Assembly (NCBI GenBank): GCA_020161365.1 | Contig: JAIUNU010000016.1 | Span: 1 to 64,000 of the forward strand | Origin: Pseudomonadota bacterium | GTDB lineage: Bacteria; Pseudomonadota; Alphaproteobacteria; Caulobacterales; Caulobacteraceae | Length of the DNA stretch: 64,000 bases | Reading direction: 5' to 3' | Shown: piece by piece, positions 1-8,773 of the stretch | Position numbering within the stretch: position 1 is the first letter of the stretch | Layout of the letters: each line of letters opens with the position of its first letter | Made by a program: the position numbers and the translations under genes | The notes under the pieces: model-generated | Databases searched by the model: none | The model's input: only the letters and a program-made list of their open reading frames with translations | What the model was told of the DNA's origin: nothing

Positions 1-902
1 ACAGACGTCTCAGCTAATATGCGTCGAAACACGCCTTGTATCTCGCGTCGAGCCGTTCACTATTGCGCGCCGCTACACCTAGCCGCCGAGCCCCAGGTCG
101 GACGCCGCCTTCGCGAGCGCGAGGACGCCGTGGAGGCCGTCTACCTTCGGGCGGCCGCCGACCTTGGCTACCTGTTGGCTCTGCGCGATCCCCAACTGAC
201 CGCCAACGCCCTGGTCGAAGCCGCCGCGGCCCGCCCCCAGGGCTGGGCCCGATGGCTGCCCGCCGCTCTCGAACCGGTGCTACCCGCCACAGCCGCCTTG
301 GCGCTCGTCGAGGCCCTGGCCCTGAAGGTCAGTGCGCCGGGCTGGTCCTTGGTCCTGCGCCATCTCGCGGTCGGCGAGCTCGACGACGCCGGGGAGGCGT
401 TGCGCCAAGCCGCGCCCAAGCCGGGCCTTCTGGGTCGGTCCCTGCGCCGGACTTCGACTGGGAGACCGCCTGGATCGACTATCTTCAGGCCGCCGGCCAA
501 GCCGAAGCCGCCCAGGCGATCCGCTGGGCCTCGTTTCAGAGAACCCTCGACATCGGTCGGGCCAAGGCCTTCGCCGGGGCGCTCGACGATTTCGACGACG
601 TGGCGGCCGAAGCCCAGGCCTTTGATTACGCCGCCCAGCACGCCGACTTCGAGCGGGGCCTGTACTTTCTGATGCAATGGCCTGCCTTGGCCGAGGCCAG
701 CCGCATGATCCTGAGCCGGCCCGACGACATCAAGGTCGACGCCGAAAAGGCCGAGCTTTGGGCGGGCAAGCTGCGCCGTCGTTTTCCGGTCGCCGCGCAT
801 CAGTTGCTGCGCCGAGCGGCGACGGCGGCGTTCAAGCGCCGCGAGTTTAAGACGTCTGAACGCCTGGCCCAGGAAGCCGACTCCATCGAGCTGCCCGCCT
901 GA
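1..902 (+). pseudogene. DUF6880-family protein, frameshifted and 5'-truncated
   Basis: Two reading frames together make one protein. The first frame is open from base 1 and runs through residues such as AVYLRAAADLGYLLALRD and WARWLPAALEPVLP to about base 430. The match then continues in another frame from PAPDFDWETAW through ALDDFDDVAAEAQAF and FLMQWPALAEASRMIL to a stop at 902. These segments resemble DUF6880 proteins, which are common in Caulobacterales and have no known function. The switch of frame near 425-445 indicates an indel, and the true start lies outside the window. The apparent ATG at 19 is therefore probably not a real start. A sequencing error cannot be excluded. Confidence 0.6.
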
Positions 903-940
903 CCGCATCGGCGGCGATCCTCGTTGGGCGCCCTCGGGTG

Positions 941-1189
941 CTAGGCGCAGGGGGCTTCGTCAAGGCGCATCGCCACCAGGAAGGCTTCGAGCAGCGGCTT
1001 GGCCAAGGTCTCGAACCGGCCGACCGCCGGCATCGACACGCGAGCGATCAGGCCGCAGGGAAACTTCGCGACCGCCCCGCCGGTCAGGGCCACGACGAGC
1101 TGCAGTTGGTCGCGCGCGTCACGCAGCTGGTCAGGCGCGCCGACCGCCGCCACAACGGCCTCGTTGGGCAGCTTCAGTTCATAGGTCAC
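941..1189 (-). CDS. Small hypothetical protein (82 aa)
   Basis: An 82-residue protein starting MTYELKLPNEAVVAAVG. It has no membrane segment and no motif I recognise. It lies 28 bases downstream of another small minus-strand gene and both probably share one transcript. Codon use is like that of the neighbours and no better overlapping frame competes. Function unknown. Confidence 0.5.
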   Translation of the reverse strand: MTYELKLPNEAVVAAVGAPDQLRDARDQLQLVVALTGGAVAKFPCGLIARVSMPAVGRFETLAKPLLEAFLVAMRLDEAPCA

Positions 1190-1217
1190 GACTTGGCGGG
1201 TGGCCGCCTAGACCAGG

Positions 1218-1469
1218 CTAGGCCCGCAGCGCCACGGGCATCGTGGGTTCGGCCAGATAGGCTGGAAAGAGGAAACGTCCAGCGCGTTCGCCGTTGCGCA
1301 GGCGGATTTCCAAAACCACCGGCTCGCCCGCGTCGGACAATCGGTGACAAAGATCACGCGCGGCCTGCTCGGCGCGGACGCCGGTAGCGAATTCCAGGGG
1401 GCCGTCGTCGAAATCGCCGCGAACGATCCAGCCGTCTCCCGACGGCGCGACAAAGACAAAGCAAGGCAT
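1218..1469 (-). CDS. Small hypothetical protein (83 aa)
   Basis: An 83-residue protein starting MPCFVFVAPSGDGWIVRGDF. The alternating hydrophobic pattern and the GDFDDGPLEFATGVRAEQAARDL segment suggest a small alpha/beta fold of the DUF2188 kind (a compact domain built from a strand, a loop and a helix), but this is only a visual impression. It is the first gene of a likely two-gene unit with the 82-aa gene downstream. Function unknown. Confidence 0.5.
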   Translation of the reverse strand: MPCFVFVAPSGDGWIVRGDFDDGPLEFATGVRAEQAARDLCHRLSDAGEPVVLEIRLRNGERAGRFLFPAYLAEPTMPVALRA

Positions 1470-1571
1470 GGCTACAACGCAGAAACAGTAGAATGACGAA
1501 GTGGCGGCCGGTCCTCCGCTGGCCGGCCGACCACCCCTACGCTTAGGAGAACGTGTCGCGGTCCAGGCGCC

Positions 1572-1721
1572 TCAGCGCTGAGAGGACTTCGCTGAGCGGC
1601 ACCGGCCCGGGCGTCCCCAAAAGCCATCTCTGGCTAGGCCGATGTTCCACCGCACTGGCGTCCGAGGCCCAAGGCGCGTTTCGGCGTCGGCGCCGATGAC
1701 CTGATCGAAGGCTGGATTCAT
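1572..1721 (-). pseudogene. Remnant of AbiEii-type nucleotidyltransferase toxin
   Basis: The reading frame starts at an ATG that overlaps the stop of the AbiEi-like gene by one base, which is the coupling expected for the toxin of this pair. The first residues, MNPAFDQVIGADAETRLG, look like the N-terminus of DUF1814/AbiEii toxins. The similarity ends there and the frame stops after 49 codons. The nucleotidyltransferase core (a family protein is around 250-300 aa) is absent. I read it as a toxin removed by an internal deletion and frameshift. Confidence 0.5.
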
Positions 1722-2386
1722 CATGGCGCCGGCGCCTGGGCCAACTCATCGGCGATGTGCGGGCGGATCAGGTCCTGCATCCAGCTGGGCAGGGCGGCGA
1801 ATCCGTCGGCCAGGTCCCGGCGCAGTGCCGGCCCCGTCTTGGGATCGGCGAGCAGATTGCCCACCCGCCGCGCGTAGTCCTGGCCGACGTCGTCCTGGCC
1901 AAGCGTGTCGCGCAGCCAGTGCAGCGCCTGGACCAGGCGCATGGCTGGCCGGCCGGCCCAATAGAGCTTGCTGGCCGCGGTCGGCCGGAAGGTGATGGCC
2001 ATCTGGCCAAGCTTTATCGACCGCAGCCGCGCGTCGGCATGGACCACGATCTTGGCCGGCACGGCGTTGGTGAAGCCCAGGTCGTTGGCCGCCGTCATGC
2101 CGTCGATCAGCAGCCGGATGTGGTCGCGGCGGGCCACCGCGTCGATCACGGCGGCCGGGTCGGGCGGACTCAGCTGCTGGGTCAGGCTGTTGAGCTTGGG
2201 TTTGTCGTAGAGTCCCCGGTCGATCCGGCGCAGCACGCCCTGCGCCAGCCGGCGTTGCAGCGCCTTGTCCACAGCGTCGCGACCGCCGAGGTCGGTGAAG
2301 TCCGACGGCGTCCACACCTGGCGGCCGGCCGCCTTGGCGATCCGGTCGTCCATGGTCGAGGTCAGTTGTGATCGGCCGCTGGTCAT
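1721..2386 (-). CDS. abiEi: AbiEi-type antitoxin / DUF6088 transcriptional regulator
   Basis: The N-terminal 60 residues carry the winged-helix pattern of this family: VWTPSDFTDLGGRDAVDKAL followed by RRIDRGLYDKP. The rest is the conserved C-terminal domain. AbiEi proteins repress their own promoter and, in type IV systems, counteract the AbiEii nucleotidyltransferase. Two near-identical palindromes lie directly upstream (2386-2415 and 2432-2461), fitting autoregulation. Start choice is uncertain: the ATG at 2386 touches the first palindrome and an internal ATG at 2353 is an alternative; neither has a clear ribosome site. Its toxin partner is reduced to a stub, so this is an orphan antitoxin or regulator. 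Confidence 0.75.
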   Translation of the reverse strand: MTSGRSQLTSTMDDRIAKAAGRQVWTPSDFTDLGGRDAVDKALQRRLAQGVLRRIDRGLYDKPKLNSLTQQLSPPDPAAVIDAVARRDHIRLLIDGMTAANDLGFTNAVPAKIVVHADARLRSIKLGQMAITFRPTAASKLYWAGRPAMRLVQALHWLRDTLGQDDVGQDYARRVGNLLADPKTGPALRRDLADGFAALPSWMQDLIRPHIADELAQAPAP

Positions 2387-2415
2387 GTCCGAAATGTGTA
2401 GACAAATTTCGGACA
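2386..2415. promoter_or_regulatory. AbiEi operator copy 1
   Basis: A 30-bp palindrome with outer arms TGTCCGAAAT and ATTTCGGACA around a short centre. It is one of two copies upstream of the antitoxin gene and is presumably the binding site for it. Confidence 0.65.
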
Positions 2416-2431
2416 TTGGCAACCCACAGAG

Positions 2432-2461
2432 CGTCCGAAATTTGTATACAAGTTTCGGACG
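2432..2461. promoter_or_regulatory. AbiEi operator copy 2
   Basis: A 30-bp palindrome with arms CGTCCGAAA and TTTCGGACG and centre TTTGTATACAAG. Its centre is 46 bp from that of copy 1, and it abuts the trbB stop codon. The promoter of the antitoxin gene must lie in or between the two copies. Confidence 0.65.
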
Positions 2462-3421
2462 TCATTGCGCGACGGGCGTTAGGCGATAATCGCCGTCAAT
2501 CCAGCCCTCGACCCGAACGAGGCTCTCCAGACACCGGCCGGCCGGCGCGCGACGGATGAACGCCACCAGGTTGACGGCCTGGCCGATCGCCCGATGGGGC
2601 ACACGCGGCGCGACCTCGCCGATCAGGTCTTCCAGGCGGCTGAGCGCCTCTCGCGCGCTGTTGGCGTGAAGCGTGGCCAGGCCGCCGGGATGCCCGGTGT
2701 TCCAGGCCTTGAGCATGTCGAGCGCGCTGCCGTCGCGGACCTCGCCGATGATGATGCGGTCCGGGCGCAGGCGCAGCGCGGCTCGAACCAGATCGGCCAT
2801 GGTCACCGCCGGCTCCGTGCGCTTGGTCAGCAGGGCGATCTGATCCTTGGCCGAGCACTGCAGTTCAGGCGTGTCCTCGGCGATCAGCACCCGATCGGCG
2901 GCGAAGGCGGGCTCAGCCAGAACCGCATTGGCCAGGGTGGTCTTGCCGCTGCCCGTGCCCCCGGCGATCAGGATGTTGTCGCGGCCCTCGGCGGCCGCGC
3001 GCAGCGCTTGGGCCTGCGCGTCGGTCATGACGCCCGTCTTCACATAGTCGTCGAGGGTGAAGATCACCTCCGGCCGCTTGCGGATGGTGAAGGCCGGCGC
3101 GGTCGACACCGGCATGAACACGCCCTGAAAGCGCTCGCCTGACCTGGGCAGGGTGGCGCTGACCAAGGGCTGGTCACGGGTGACCACCTCTCCCACATGG
3201 TCGGCCACCAGCCGCAGGATCCGCTCGGCGTCGGCCGGCGCCATGCGCTCCCCGCTGAAGACCCGGCCCTGGCCGATCCGCTCGACCCAGATCGCGCCGT
3301 CTGGATTGACCATCACCTCCACCACCGAAGCCTCGGCCAGGGCGGCGGCGATCACCGGCCCCATGGCTTGCCGCAGGGCCGTATGCTTGCGGTCGAGCGA
3401 TTCCTGGGACGAAGACGTCAC
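2462..3421 (-). CDS. trbB: TrbB, VirB11-like ATPase of the P-type conjugation system
   Basis: A 319-aa secretion ATPase. The Walker A motif GGTGSGKTT is at about residues 154-162, and the Asp-box/Walker B region with RPDRIIIGEVRDG and the HANSAREAL histidine box follow in the usual order. TrbB forms a hexamer at the inner membrane face and powers pilus assembly and substrate transfer. It starts two bases after the traG stop, so the two are cotranscribed. In related elements trbB is followed at once by trbC; here it is followed by the AbiE operators and trbC is about 55 kb away. Confidence 0.93.
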   Translation of the reverse strand: MTSSSQESLDRKHTALRQAMGPVIAAALAEASVVEVMVNPDGAIWVERIGQGRVFSGERMAPADAERILRLVADHVGEVVTRDQPLVSATLPRSGERFQGVFMPVSTAPAFTIRKRPEVIFTLDDYVKTGVMTDAQAQALRAAAEGRDNILIAGGTGSGKTTLANAVLAEPAFAADRVLIAEDTPELQCSAKDQIALLTKRTEPAVTMADLVRAALRLRPDRIIIGEVRDGSALDMLKAWNTGHPGGLATLHANSAREALSRLEDLIGEVAPRVPHRAIGQAVNLVAFIRRAPAGRCLESLVRVEGWIDGDYRLTPVAQ

Positions 3422-3423
3422 GC

Positions 3424-5343
3424 CTAGTCCTCCTCGTTGTAGACGAGGTCGAGGATGCTGAGCCCGTCCGCGCAGGCGAGAGTCATGGCGACATCGGCGC
3501 CGCGCATGGGCGGGGCGTATTCCTCGATGGCGCGCACGCCCAGCCAGTCGATTGGGGGCTTTCCTGGAACGTCCAGGGTCTCGGGCGTCTGGACGAACCC
3601 GGCCTTTTCTCCGTGAAAAAAGTCGCGGCAGTGGACCGAGAACAATGGTTCTTCCCAGAAGCGGATCTTGTCGGCCAGGAAGGGCTTGGCATTGTTGACG
3701 AACAGAAACTGCTTACCACCTGGCAGGGCCCGAACATCCTGCTCGGCCAGGACATAGCGCTCGACCTCGGCCTGGTTGCGGCTGCGGTGTCCCTTGGCGA
3801 ACATCAGTCTCGGATCGCTGAAACTCTCGCGCATTTCCAAGAAGCGCCCGGCCCGCTTGATGATCCGTTCGATGCTGGTCGGCTCGGAGGTCGCGAAGGC
3901 GGCGGTGATGTGGCAGTTGTCGAAGATCGAAGTGTGCACGCCGTAGTGCTTGAACACGTCGTTGAACGATTGGCAGATCAGATGGGCGGTGACCCCGTAG
4001 CCGGCCATCTCGCCAAGGGCGTTCTCCAGGAATGGCAGCGCTCCGAGCTTGGGGAACTCGTCCAACATCATCAGCAGCCGATGGCGCTTCTTGCGGCCGC
4101 GGCTGTCGGCGTCGATGGTCTCCATCAGGCTGTTGAGGCTTTGGCGCAGCATAACCCGCACGAGAAACGCCAGGCGATCGGCATGGGCCTGGGGCGTGAT
4201 CAGGTAGAAGCTGACCGGCGCCTCGGCGCAGACCAGGTCGCCGATGCAGAAGTCCGACCAGGACGTGGCGTGGGAGACCAGGGGATCGGCCCACAAGGCC
4301 AGCGACTTCTGCGCCGTGGCTAGGACGCTGGAGCGCACCCGGGGTTCCATGCTGCGAAAGGCCGTCGCTCCTAGCCACACCTCCGGATGCACCTCGGCGA
4401 TCGGCTCGCCGTCCGCGTCCCGCGCCAGGCCGTCGGCGGCCTGCGGATCGGGGCGCCAGCGATGCTTGGTCCCCAGCATGGCGTCCAAGGTGGCGTTGAT
4501 GTCGATCAGCAGCCGGCGGACGTAGGTGAGGTTCTTCAGCTCGTCGGGGGCGGTGTAGAGGGCGTGGAGGATCACCCCGGTGAAGAAGTTGGCCGCGCTC
4601 TGGTCGAAGAAGTCGAGATTGCCCTGCTTGAGCCCGATCGGATCGACCAGAATGCCGACGATGTTCTGGATGTCGGCGATTTCCATGGGCCCCTTGCGCA
4701 CCTCGAACAGCGGGTTCCAGCGGGCGGTGTTGATGTCCGTCGGCGCGAAGTAGAAGGTGTGGGAGAAATTGCGGCGATGATCGGCGGTGATATGCCAGAG
4801 CTCGCCTTTGCGATCGTAGGTGAACTGGCTCTCGCCCCAGGCGGTCTCAGATGTCACCACATGGCCCGCGCCCTTCCCCGACCGCGATGCGCCCACCAAG
4901 ATGCAATGCTCCACCCCGGTGAAGGTGAGGAGCCTGCCCTTAAGCCGTCCCAGCACCCGGCCGGTGAGCCGTTCGCCATTGAGCAGGCCCGCGGCCTTGG
5001 CCTCGGCCAAGCCGCCCCACGCCGCCGTCCCGAAGGGCTGGGGCCGAGCGACGAACCGCTGCGTCAAGCCGGCGATCAAAAGGATCGGCCAGACGAACAC
5101 GCAGAGGCCGACCAGCGCCGCCTGATCGAAGGCCTGCGGGTGCCTCGCGGCCCAACGGCCATACCAGGTCAGGATCGACCAGGGCGCATAGATCCTTATC
5201 GGGCCAAGTTCGCCCCAACCCGCCCCGAACGGTCTGGGATAGGCGAAGAGATGGGCCGCCGTCTGGGTCGCGGCCCAAAGCCCGATCAGCGCCAGCAACA
5301 GGCATAGGGGCGCGAGCCAGCGGGCCTTGACGGACATGCTCAT
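3424..5343 (-). CDS. traG: TraG/VirD4-type coupling protein
   Basis: About 639 aa. Two membrane segments lie in the first 95 residues (LAPLCLLLALIGLWAA and LVGLCVFVWPILLIAG). A Walker A motif VGASRSGKG is near residue 150 and Walker B RLLMMLDEFP follows downstream. The protein links the relaxase-DNA complex to the Trb channel. The ATG codons at 5343 and 5337 are the only starts that keep the first membrane segment intact without adding an unlikely upstream stretch. It is transcribed with trbB and divergently from the Mrr-like gene. Confidence 0.93.
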   Translation of the reverse strand: MSMSVKARWLAPLCLLLALIGLWAATQTAAHLFAYPRPFGAGWGELGPIRIYAPWSILTWYGRWAARHPQAFDQAALVGLCVFVWPILLIAGLTQRFVARPQPFGTAAWGGLAEAKAAGLLNGERLTGRVLGRLKGRLLTFTGVEHCILVGASRSGKGAGHVVTSETAWGESQFTYDRKGELWHITADHRRNFSHTFYFAPTDINTARWNPLFEVRKGPMEIADIQNIVGILVDPIGLKQGNLDFFDQSAANFFTGVILHALYTAPDELKNLTYVRRLLIDINATLDAMLGTKHRWRPDPQAADGLARDADGEPIAEVHPEVWLGATAFRSMEPRVRSSVLATAQKSLALWADPLVSHATSWSDFCIGDLVCAEAPVSFYLITPQAHADRLAFLVRVMLRQSLNSLMETIDADSRGRKKRHRLLMMLDEFPKLGALPFLENALGEMAGYGVTAHLICQSFNDVFKHYGVHTSIFDNCHITAAFATSEPTSIERIIKRAGRFLEMRESFSDPRLMFAKGHRSRNQAEVERYVLAEQDVRALPGGKQFLFVNNAKPFLADKIRFWEEPLFSVHCRDFFHGEKAGFVQTPETLDVPGKPPIDWLGVRAIEEYAPPMRGADVAMTLACADGLSILDLVYNEED

Positions 5344-5461
5344 ATGGTCAGCAGAGCCCAGGCGGCGCGGCGGGCCAATTCCGCATTTCTCAAGGGTCTG
5401 GGCGCTTGCGCCGGCCCCGCCCTTGCCGGCTAAGGTCCGGGGAGCCGAGCAGGAGACGTCG

Positions 5462-6469
5462 ATGGGCGGCATCTGGATGGATAACCACGATCTGGCCGAC
5501 AGCCTGGCCGAAGTCGTAGGCTTCAAGGCCGGCCTGGCGCTCTCGCGTACGCGGATCGGCGCGATGCTCAAGGACTACGACGTCAAGCTGGCGGAGCGGC
5601 TCGTGTGGCCCGAGGCGCGCCTGATGCGCGTGGAATCGACAACCTATCAGGAGGCGGCCACCTATCTGCTGTACAAGGTCGGATACGTGGCCACCCCGAC
5701 GGTCCTGCCGCCGGTCGGCGGGGTCTATCATCGATACAAGGGCGATCCGGTCCGCGGGAAGCTCACCGGCCCGATCGGCGAGATGCTGGTGGAATGGATG
5801 GACACGGCTCTGTCCGGGCCGGCGCCCGCCAGCGGCCTGGACCCGACCCCGTTCATGAAGCGCGCGGCCGAGAAATTCGGCGGGCCCGGGCTCGACGTCG
5901 CCATGGCCTACCTGCGCGGAATCGACGTCAATCAGCAGATCGATCCCTGGACGCGCATCCGTCGCACCGACTGGGCCGATACGCGCCAGCTCGAGGATCT
6001 CTTCAAAAGCGAAAACCTCGAGACGTTGTACGGCAAGTTCTTCGACCAGCGTTTCATCGACTACATCGCCCGCAACTTCGACGAGGAGATCGACGACGTC
6101 CATTGGCGCCAGTTTGAGGCGCTGACCGCCGAGCATTTCGAGAAGCAGGGCTTTCGCGTCGAGCTCGGGCCGGGTCGGAACGATGACGGCATAGACGTCC
6201 GCGTCTTTCCCAAGGACGACAATCCGAGCCTCCCGCCCCTGATCATCGTCCAGTGCAAGCGTGAGAAGCGCAAGATCGGCAAGACCCTGCTCAAGTCGGT
6301 CTATGCCGACGTGCTCTGGGAGAAGGCTGGGTCAGGCCTGATCGTCACCACCACGGAGCTGTCTCCCGGGACCGACGGCGTGCGCCAGGCGCGCGCCTAT
6401 CCGGTGGAGGCGATCGACCGCGGGAAACTGCGTGATTGGGTCTTGGCCATGCGAACAGCGCCGACCTAA
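5462..6469 (+). CDS. Mrr-like restriction endonuclease
   Basis: A 335-aa protein. The C-terminal third has a PD-(D/E)xK nuclease core: FEALTAEHFEKQGF (about 218-231), then GRNDDGIDVRVFP and IIVQCKREKR (about 261-270), where the D and the QxK pair are the metal and catalytic residues. This is the Mrr_cat arrangement used by type IV enzymes that cut modified DNA. The N-terminal 200 residues match no family I know and may be the target-reading part. The ATG at 5462 has the ribosome site AGGAGA upstream. It sits between transfer genes, facing the relaxase gene tail to tail. A defence or plasmid-exclusion role is inferred. Confidence 0.75.
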   Translation: MGGIWMDNHDLADSLAEVVGFKAGLALSRTRIGAMLKDYDVKLAERLVWPEARLMRVESTTYQEAATYLLYKVGYVATPTVLPPVGGVYHRYKGDPVRGKLTGPIGEMLVEWMDTALSGPAPASGLDPTPFMKRAAEKFGGPGLDVAMAYLRGIDVNQQIDPWTRIRRTDWADTRQLEDLFKSENLETLYGKFFDQRFIDYIARNFDEEIDDVHWRQFEALTAEHFEKQGFRVELGPGRNDDGIDVRVFPKDDNPSLPPLIIVQCKREKRKIGKTLLKSVYADVLWEKAGSGLIVTTTELSPGTDGVRQARAYPVEAIDRGKLRDWVLAMRTAPT

Positions 6470-6478
6470 CGCGCACTC

Positions 6479-7978
6479 TCAGCGATCTGGCCCGATCCCT
6501 GGGACCTTGCCCTGCACAAGCGCCATGACCTTACTCAGCGCCCGCTCCTGGGCGAGCGGCGCGTGCGCCTTGACGACATCGACCGCCCGGCGATCGACCT
6601 CGCGCACCGCCTGCCCCACGCCCAGGTCCATGCGAGTGGGCGCGACCATCTTGTCATGCCCTAGCTCCCGGGCCACCAGTAGCTTCACTCGGGTGCGCGC
6701 GACCGCCTCGATGCGGCGGTCGGCGCGCTTGATCTTGCGCTCAAGGGTCCGAGCTTCGCGCCGCGCATCCGCCGCCGCCTGCCGCGGAGGATCCAGGCGG
6801 GAGGCGAGATAGACCCGGCCGGCCTCGCTGCGCAGCCACTCCTGGCGAACCTTCAGATCGACCTCCGCGCGCCGGTCCGCCGCGCGCGCCCGATCGACCG
6901 CGTTCATCTCGGCATGCGCCGCCCAGATCATCCGGACCGGGTTGCGGACCCATCGCACCAGGGTCTGGCGACGCGCCCTGCCCTGCTCGATGCGGTTCTG
7001 GGTCCAGTCCAGTCGCCGGGCCGCCGCCGCCCGTCGCGAAAGGGCCTCGCCCATCACCTCGCTCACCACGGACCGGGCCGTAGGAACCTCGATCGGCGCG
7101 GTGACGCGCGCCTGGGCGCGGGCCCAGCTGTCGCGCTCGCGAACCATGGTCTGGTGGATGGCCTCGAACTCGCGGATCACCGCATCGATCGGATAGGCCT
7201 GGCGCGGACGTCCGGCCGCCATCTGGTCCTCGAGCTCGCGCACCTGAACGGGGCGCGTCTGGCGCTCGGCGTTGCGGGTCTGGACCCGGCGGTTGATATC
7301 GCCGCGATCGGACGCCTCCCCGCGCCGCTCCATCCCCGAGGCGGCCGGCCCCAGGTGGATGGTCGGCTCCTGGTCCAGGCCCTGATCGTTCAGACTGCGG
7401 CTGGTGACCTGCGGCGCCTCCTGACCAAGATGCTGCCGCAGATGCAGGTTCTGGATCTGCTCCCACTCCAGGCGCAGGGCTTTCACTGCGTCCGGGTTGT
7501 CCCACTCCCGAGCCTTGAAGCCGAAGCCTTCAGGCCCGACACGGCGGGTCGTCACCAGGATGTGGGCGTGATGGTTTCGCTCGTCGCCGTGGGCGTCGGG
7601 ATAGTGGATGCCGTAGTCGGCGATCATGCCCTTGCCCACCAGGCTCTCGGCGATGAAGGCGCGGACGAGGCCGTGGCGCTGATCGTCGGACAGCTCGTGG
7701 GGCAGCGACACCAGGATCTCGCGAGCGGTGCGCGAGTCCGCGCGCTTGTCGGCCGCCTCGGCCGCGTTCCATAGCCGCTCGCGGTTCTGCAGCTCGGCGG
7801 GCGCGGCAGCCGGGGCCATGATCCCGGTGAAGGCCACCCCGCCCTTGTCGGTGTAGTCGAACACCATTTCGAGGCGCTCGTCGAAGAGCTTGCCGGCCGC
7901 GCGATAGGCCGACGCGGCCACGGCCGAGCGGCCGTCGCTGCGTTTGATCGCCTTCACCTCCAGCCGATAGTGGGCCAC
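6479..7978 (-). CDS. mobA: MobA/MobL (MobQ) relaxase
   Basis: A 499-aa relaxase. The N-terminal domain has SAYRAAGKL, where Tyr25 is the likely nicking residue, and the metal motif NHHAHILV (about 135-142). The C-terminal half is long, charged and probably coiled. The GTG at 7978 is chosen because it has a strong ribosome site (GGGAAGGAT) and begins the family's usual VAHYRLEVK sequence; an upstream ATG at 8137 would run through the oriT. Unlike the large TraA relaxases of Agrobacterium plasmids it has no helicase domain. The gene is divergent from traD with the oriT between them. Confidence 0.88.
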   Translation of the reverse strand: MAHYRLEVKAIKRSDGRSAVAASAYRAAGKLFDERLEMVFDYTDKGGVAFTGIMAPAAAPAELQNRERLWNAAEAADKRADSRTAREILVSLPHELSDDQRHGLVRAFIAESLVGKGMIADYGIHYPDAHGDERNHHAHILVTTRRVGPEGFGFKAREWDNPDAVKALRLEWEQIQNLHLRQHLGQEAPQVTSRSLNDQGLDQEPTIHLGPAASGMERRGEASDRGDINRRVQTRNAERQTRPVQVRELEDQMAAGRPRQAYPIDAVIREFEAIHQTMVRERDSWARAQARVTAPIEVPTARSVVSEVMGEALSRRAAAARRLDWTQNRIEQGRARRQTLVRWVRNPVRMIWAAHAEMNAVDRARAADRRAEVDLKVRQEWLRSEAGRVYLASRLDPPRQAAADARREARTLERKIKRADRRIEAVARTRVKLLVARELGHDKMVAPTRMDLGVGQAVREVDRRAVDVVKAHAPLAQERALSKVMALVQGKVPGIGPDR

Positions 7979-8123
7979 TGGATCCTTCCCTTGCTGGGCG
8001 TGGAGCGCCCGATCTTCAAGCCGCGCAGCGAACGGGATCGCTAAGGGGCTTGCCCCTTGGCTCGACGCCAGACGACGCCCCGATCTTTCGGCGTCGGCGG
8101 GCTGCCGGGCCTCCCGGCCGCAG

Positions 8124-8154
8124 GCATTGCAACGCAATGCATAACTGCGCCCTT
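8124..8154 (+). other. oriT: oriT core: inverted repeat plus nic site
   Basis: A perfect 7-bp inverted repeat, GCATTGC and GCAATGC around AAC (8124-8140), is followed directly by ATAACTGCGCCCTT. This closely matches the RSF1010/MobQ nic region (TAAGTGCGCCCT), with nicking expected after TAACTGCG, near 8149/8150. It lies between the divergent relaxase and traD genes, the usual place for an oriT of this class. Confidence 0.85.
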
Positions 8155-8215
8155 GTCACTATGGGCTGAGAAGGGGTACGCTCAATCCGTCGTTAGTTCA
8201 AGCCGAAGCCTCTCG

Positions 8216-8773
8216 ATGGAAGCCGCCGTCAGACCCAAGCGCGCTCCCCGCCGCGCTCCCGAGAGCCCAGCCGCCAAGGCGCGTCGGCTGCAGAACCTCG
8301 CCGTGCAGCTGGCCGACCGTGAGCACCGCGCCCGGTCGGCCCTGGCCAACCTGACCGGCGCCCTGCCCCGGCATCGCGGGCATGTGACGCGGCTCGATCA
8401 GATCGAGGACGAAGGACGCCGCCTTCAGGTTTGGAAGGCCAGGGTCGAGCGCCTCGAAGCCTTGCTCGATCAGACCGAGCGCAAGCGCGAGACCCGCGCC
8501 AAGATCGTGCTGGGCGGCGCGCTGCTGGCCGAGGCCCGCGCCGATGACGAGGGTGCGGCCCTGATGGCGCGACTGCTCGACGTGCTCGATCGACGGGTCA
8601 GTCGCCCGCGAGATCGCAAGGCCTTGGCCGATACGCTCGGGCTGGCCATCGCGCCGCTGCCAGGAACGCCGGCGCCGTCCCTGCCGGATTTCGACGCCAT
8701 GGCGCGGGCGAGATTGGAGGGCGCGGCCGCGGAGCCAAGCATTGAGGGTCGCGGGCGCAAAAAGGGAGCTTAG
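8216..8773 (+). CDS. traD: TraD-like relaxosome accessory protein
   Basis: A 185-aa basic protein. The central stretch LLDQTERKRETRAKIVLGGALL matches the conserved core of the small conjugal transfer TraD family (not the TraD coupling protein of F). The N-terminus is rich in Arg and Pro and the C-terminus ends in a basic tail. It is divergent from the relaxase gene with the nic site about 65 bases upstream of its start, so it probably helps assemble the relaxosome. ATG 8216 is chosen because longer in-frame starts would cross the oriT. Confidence 0.75.
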   Translation: MEAAVRPKRAPRRAPESPAAKARRLQNLAVQLADREHRARSALANLTGALPRHRGHVTRLDQIEDEGRRLQVWKARVERLEALLDQTERKRETRAKIVLGGALLAEARADDEGAALMARLLDVLDRRVSRPRDRKALADTLGLAIAPLPGTPAPSLPDFDAMARARLEGAAAEPSIEGRGRKKGA

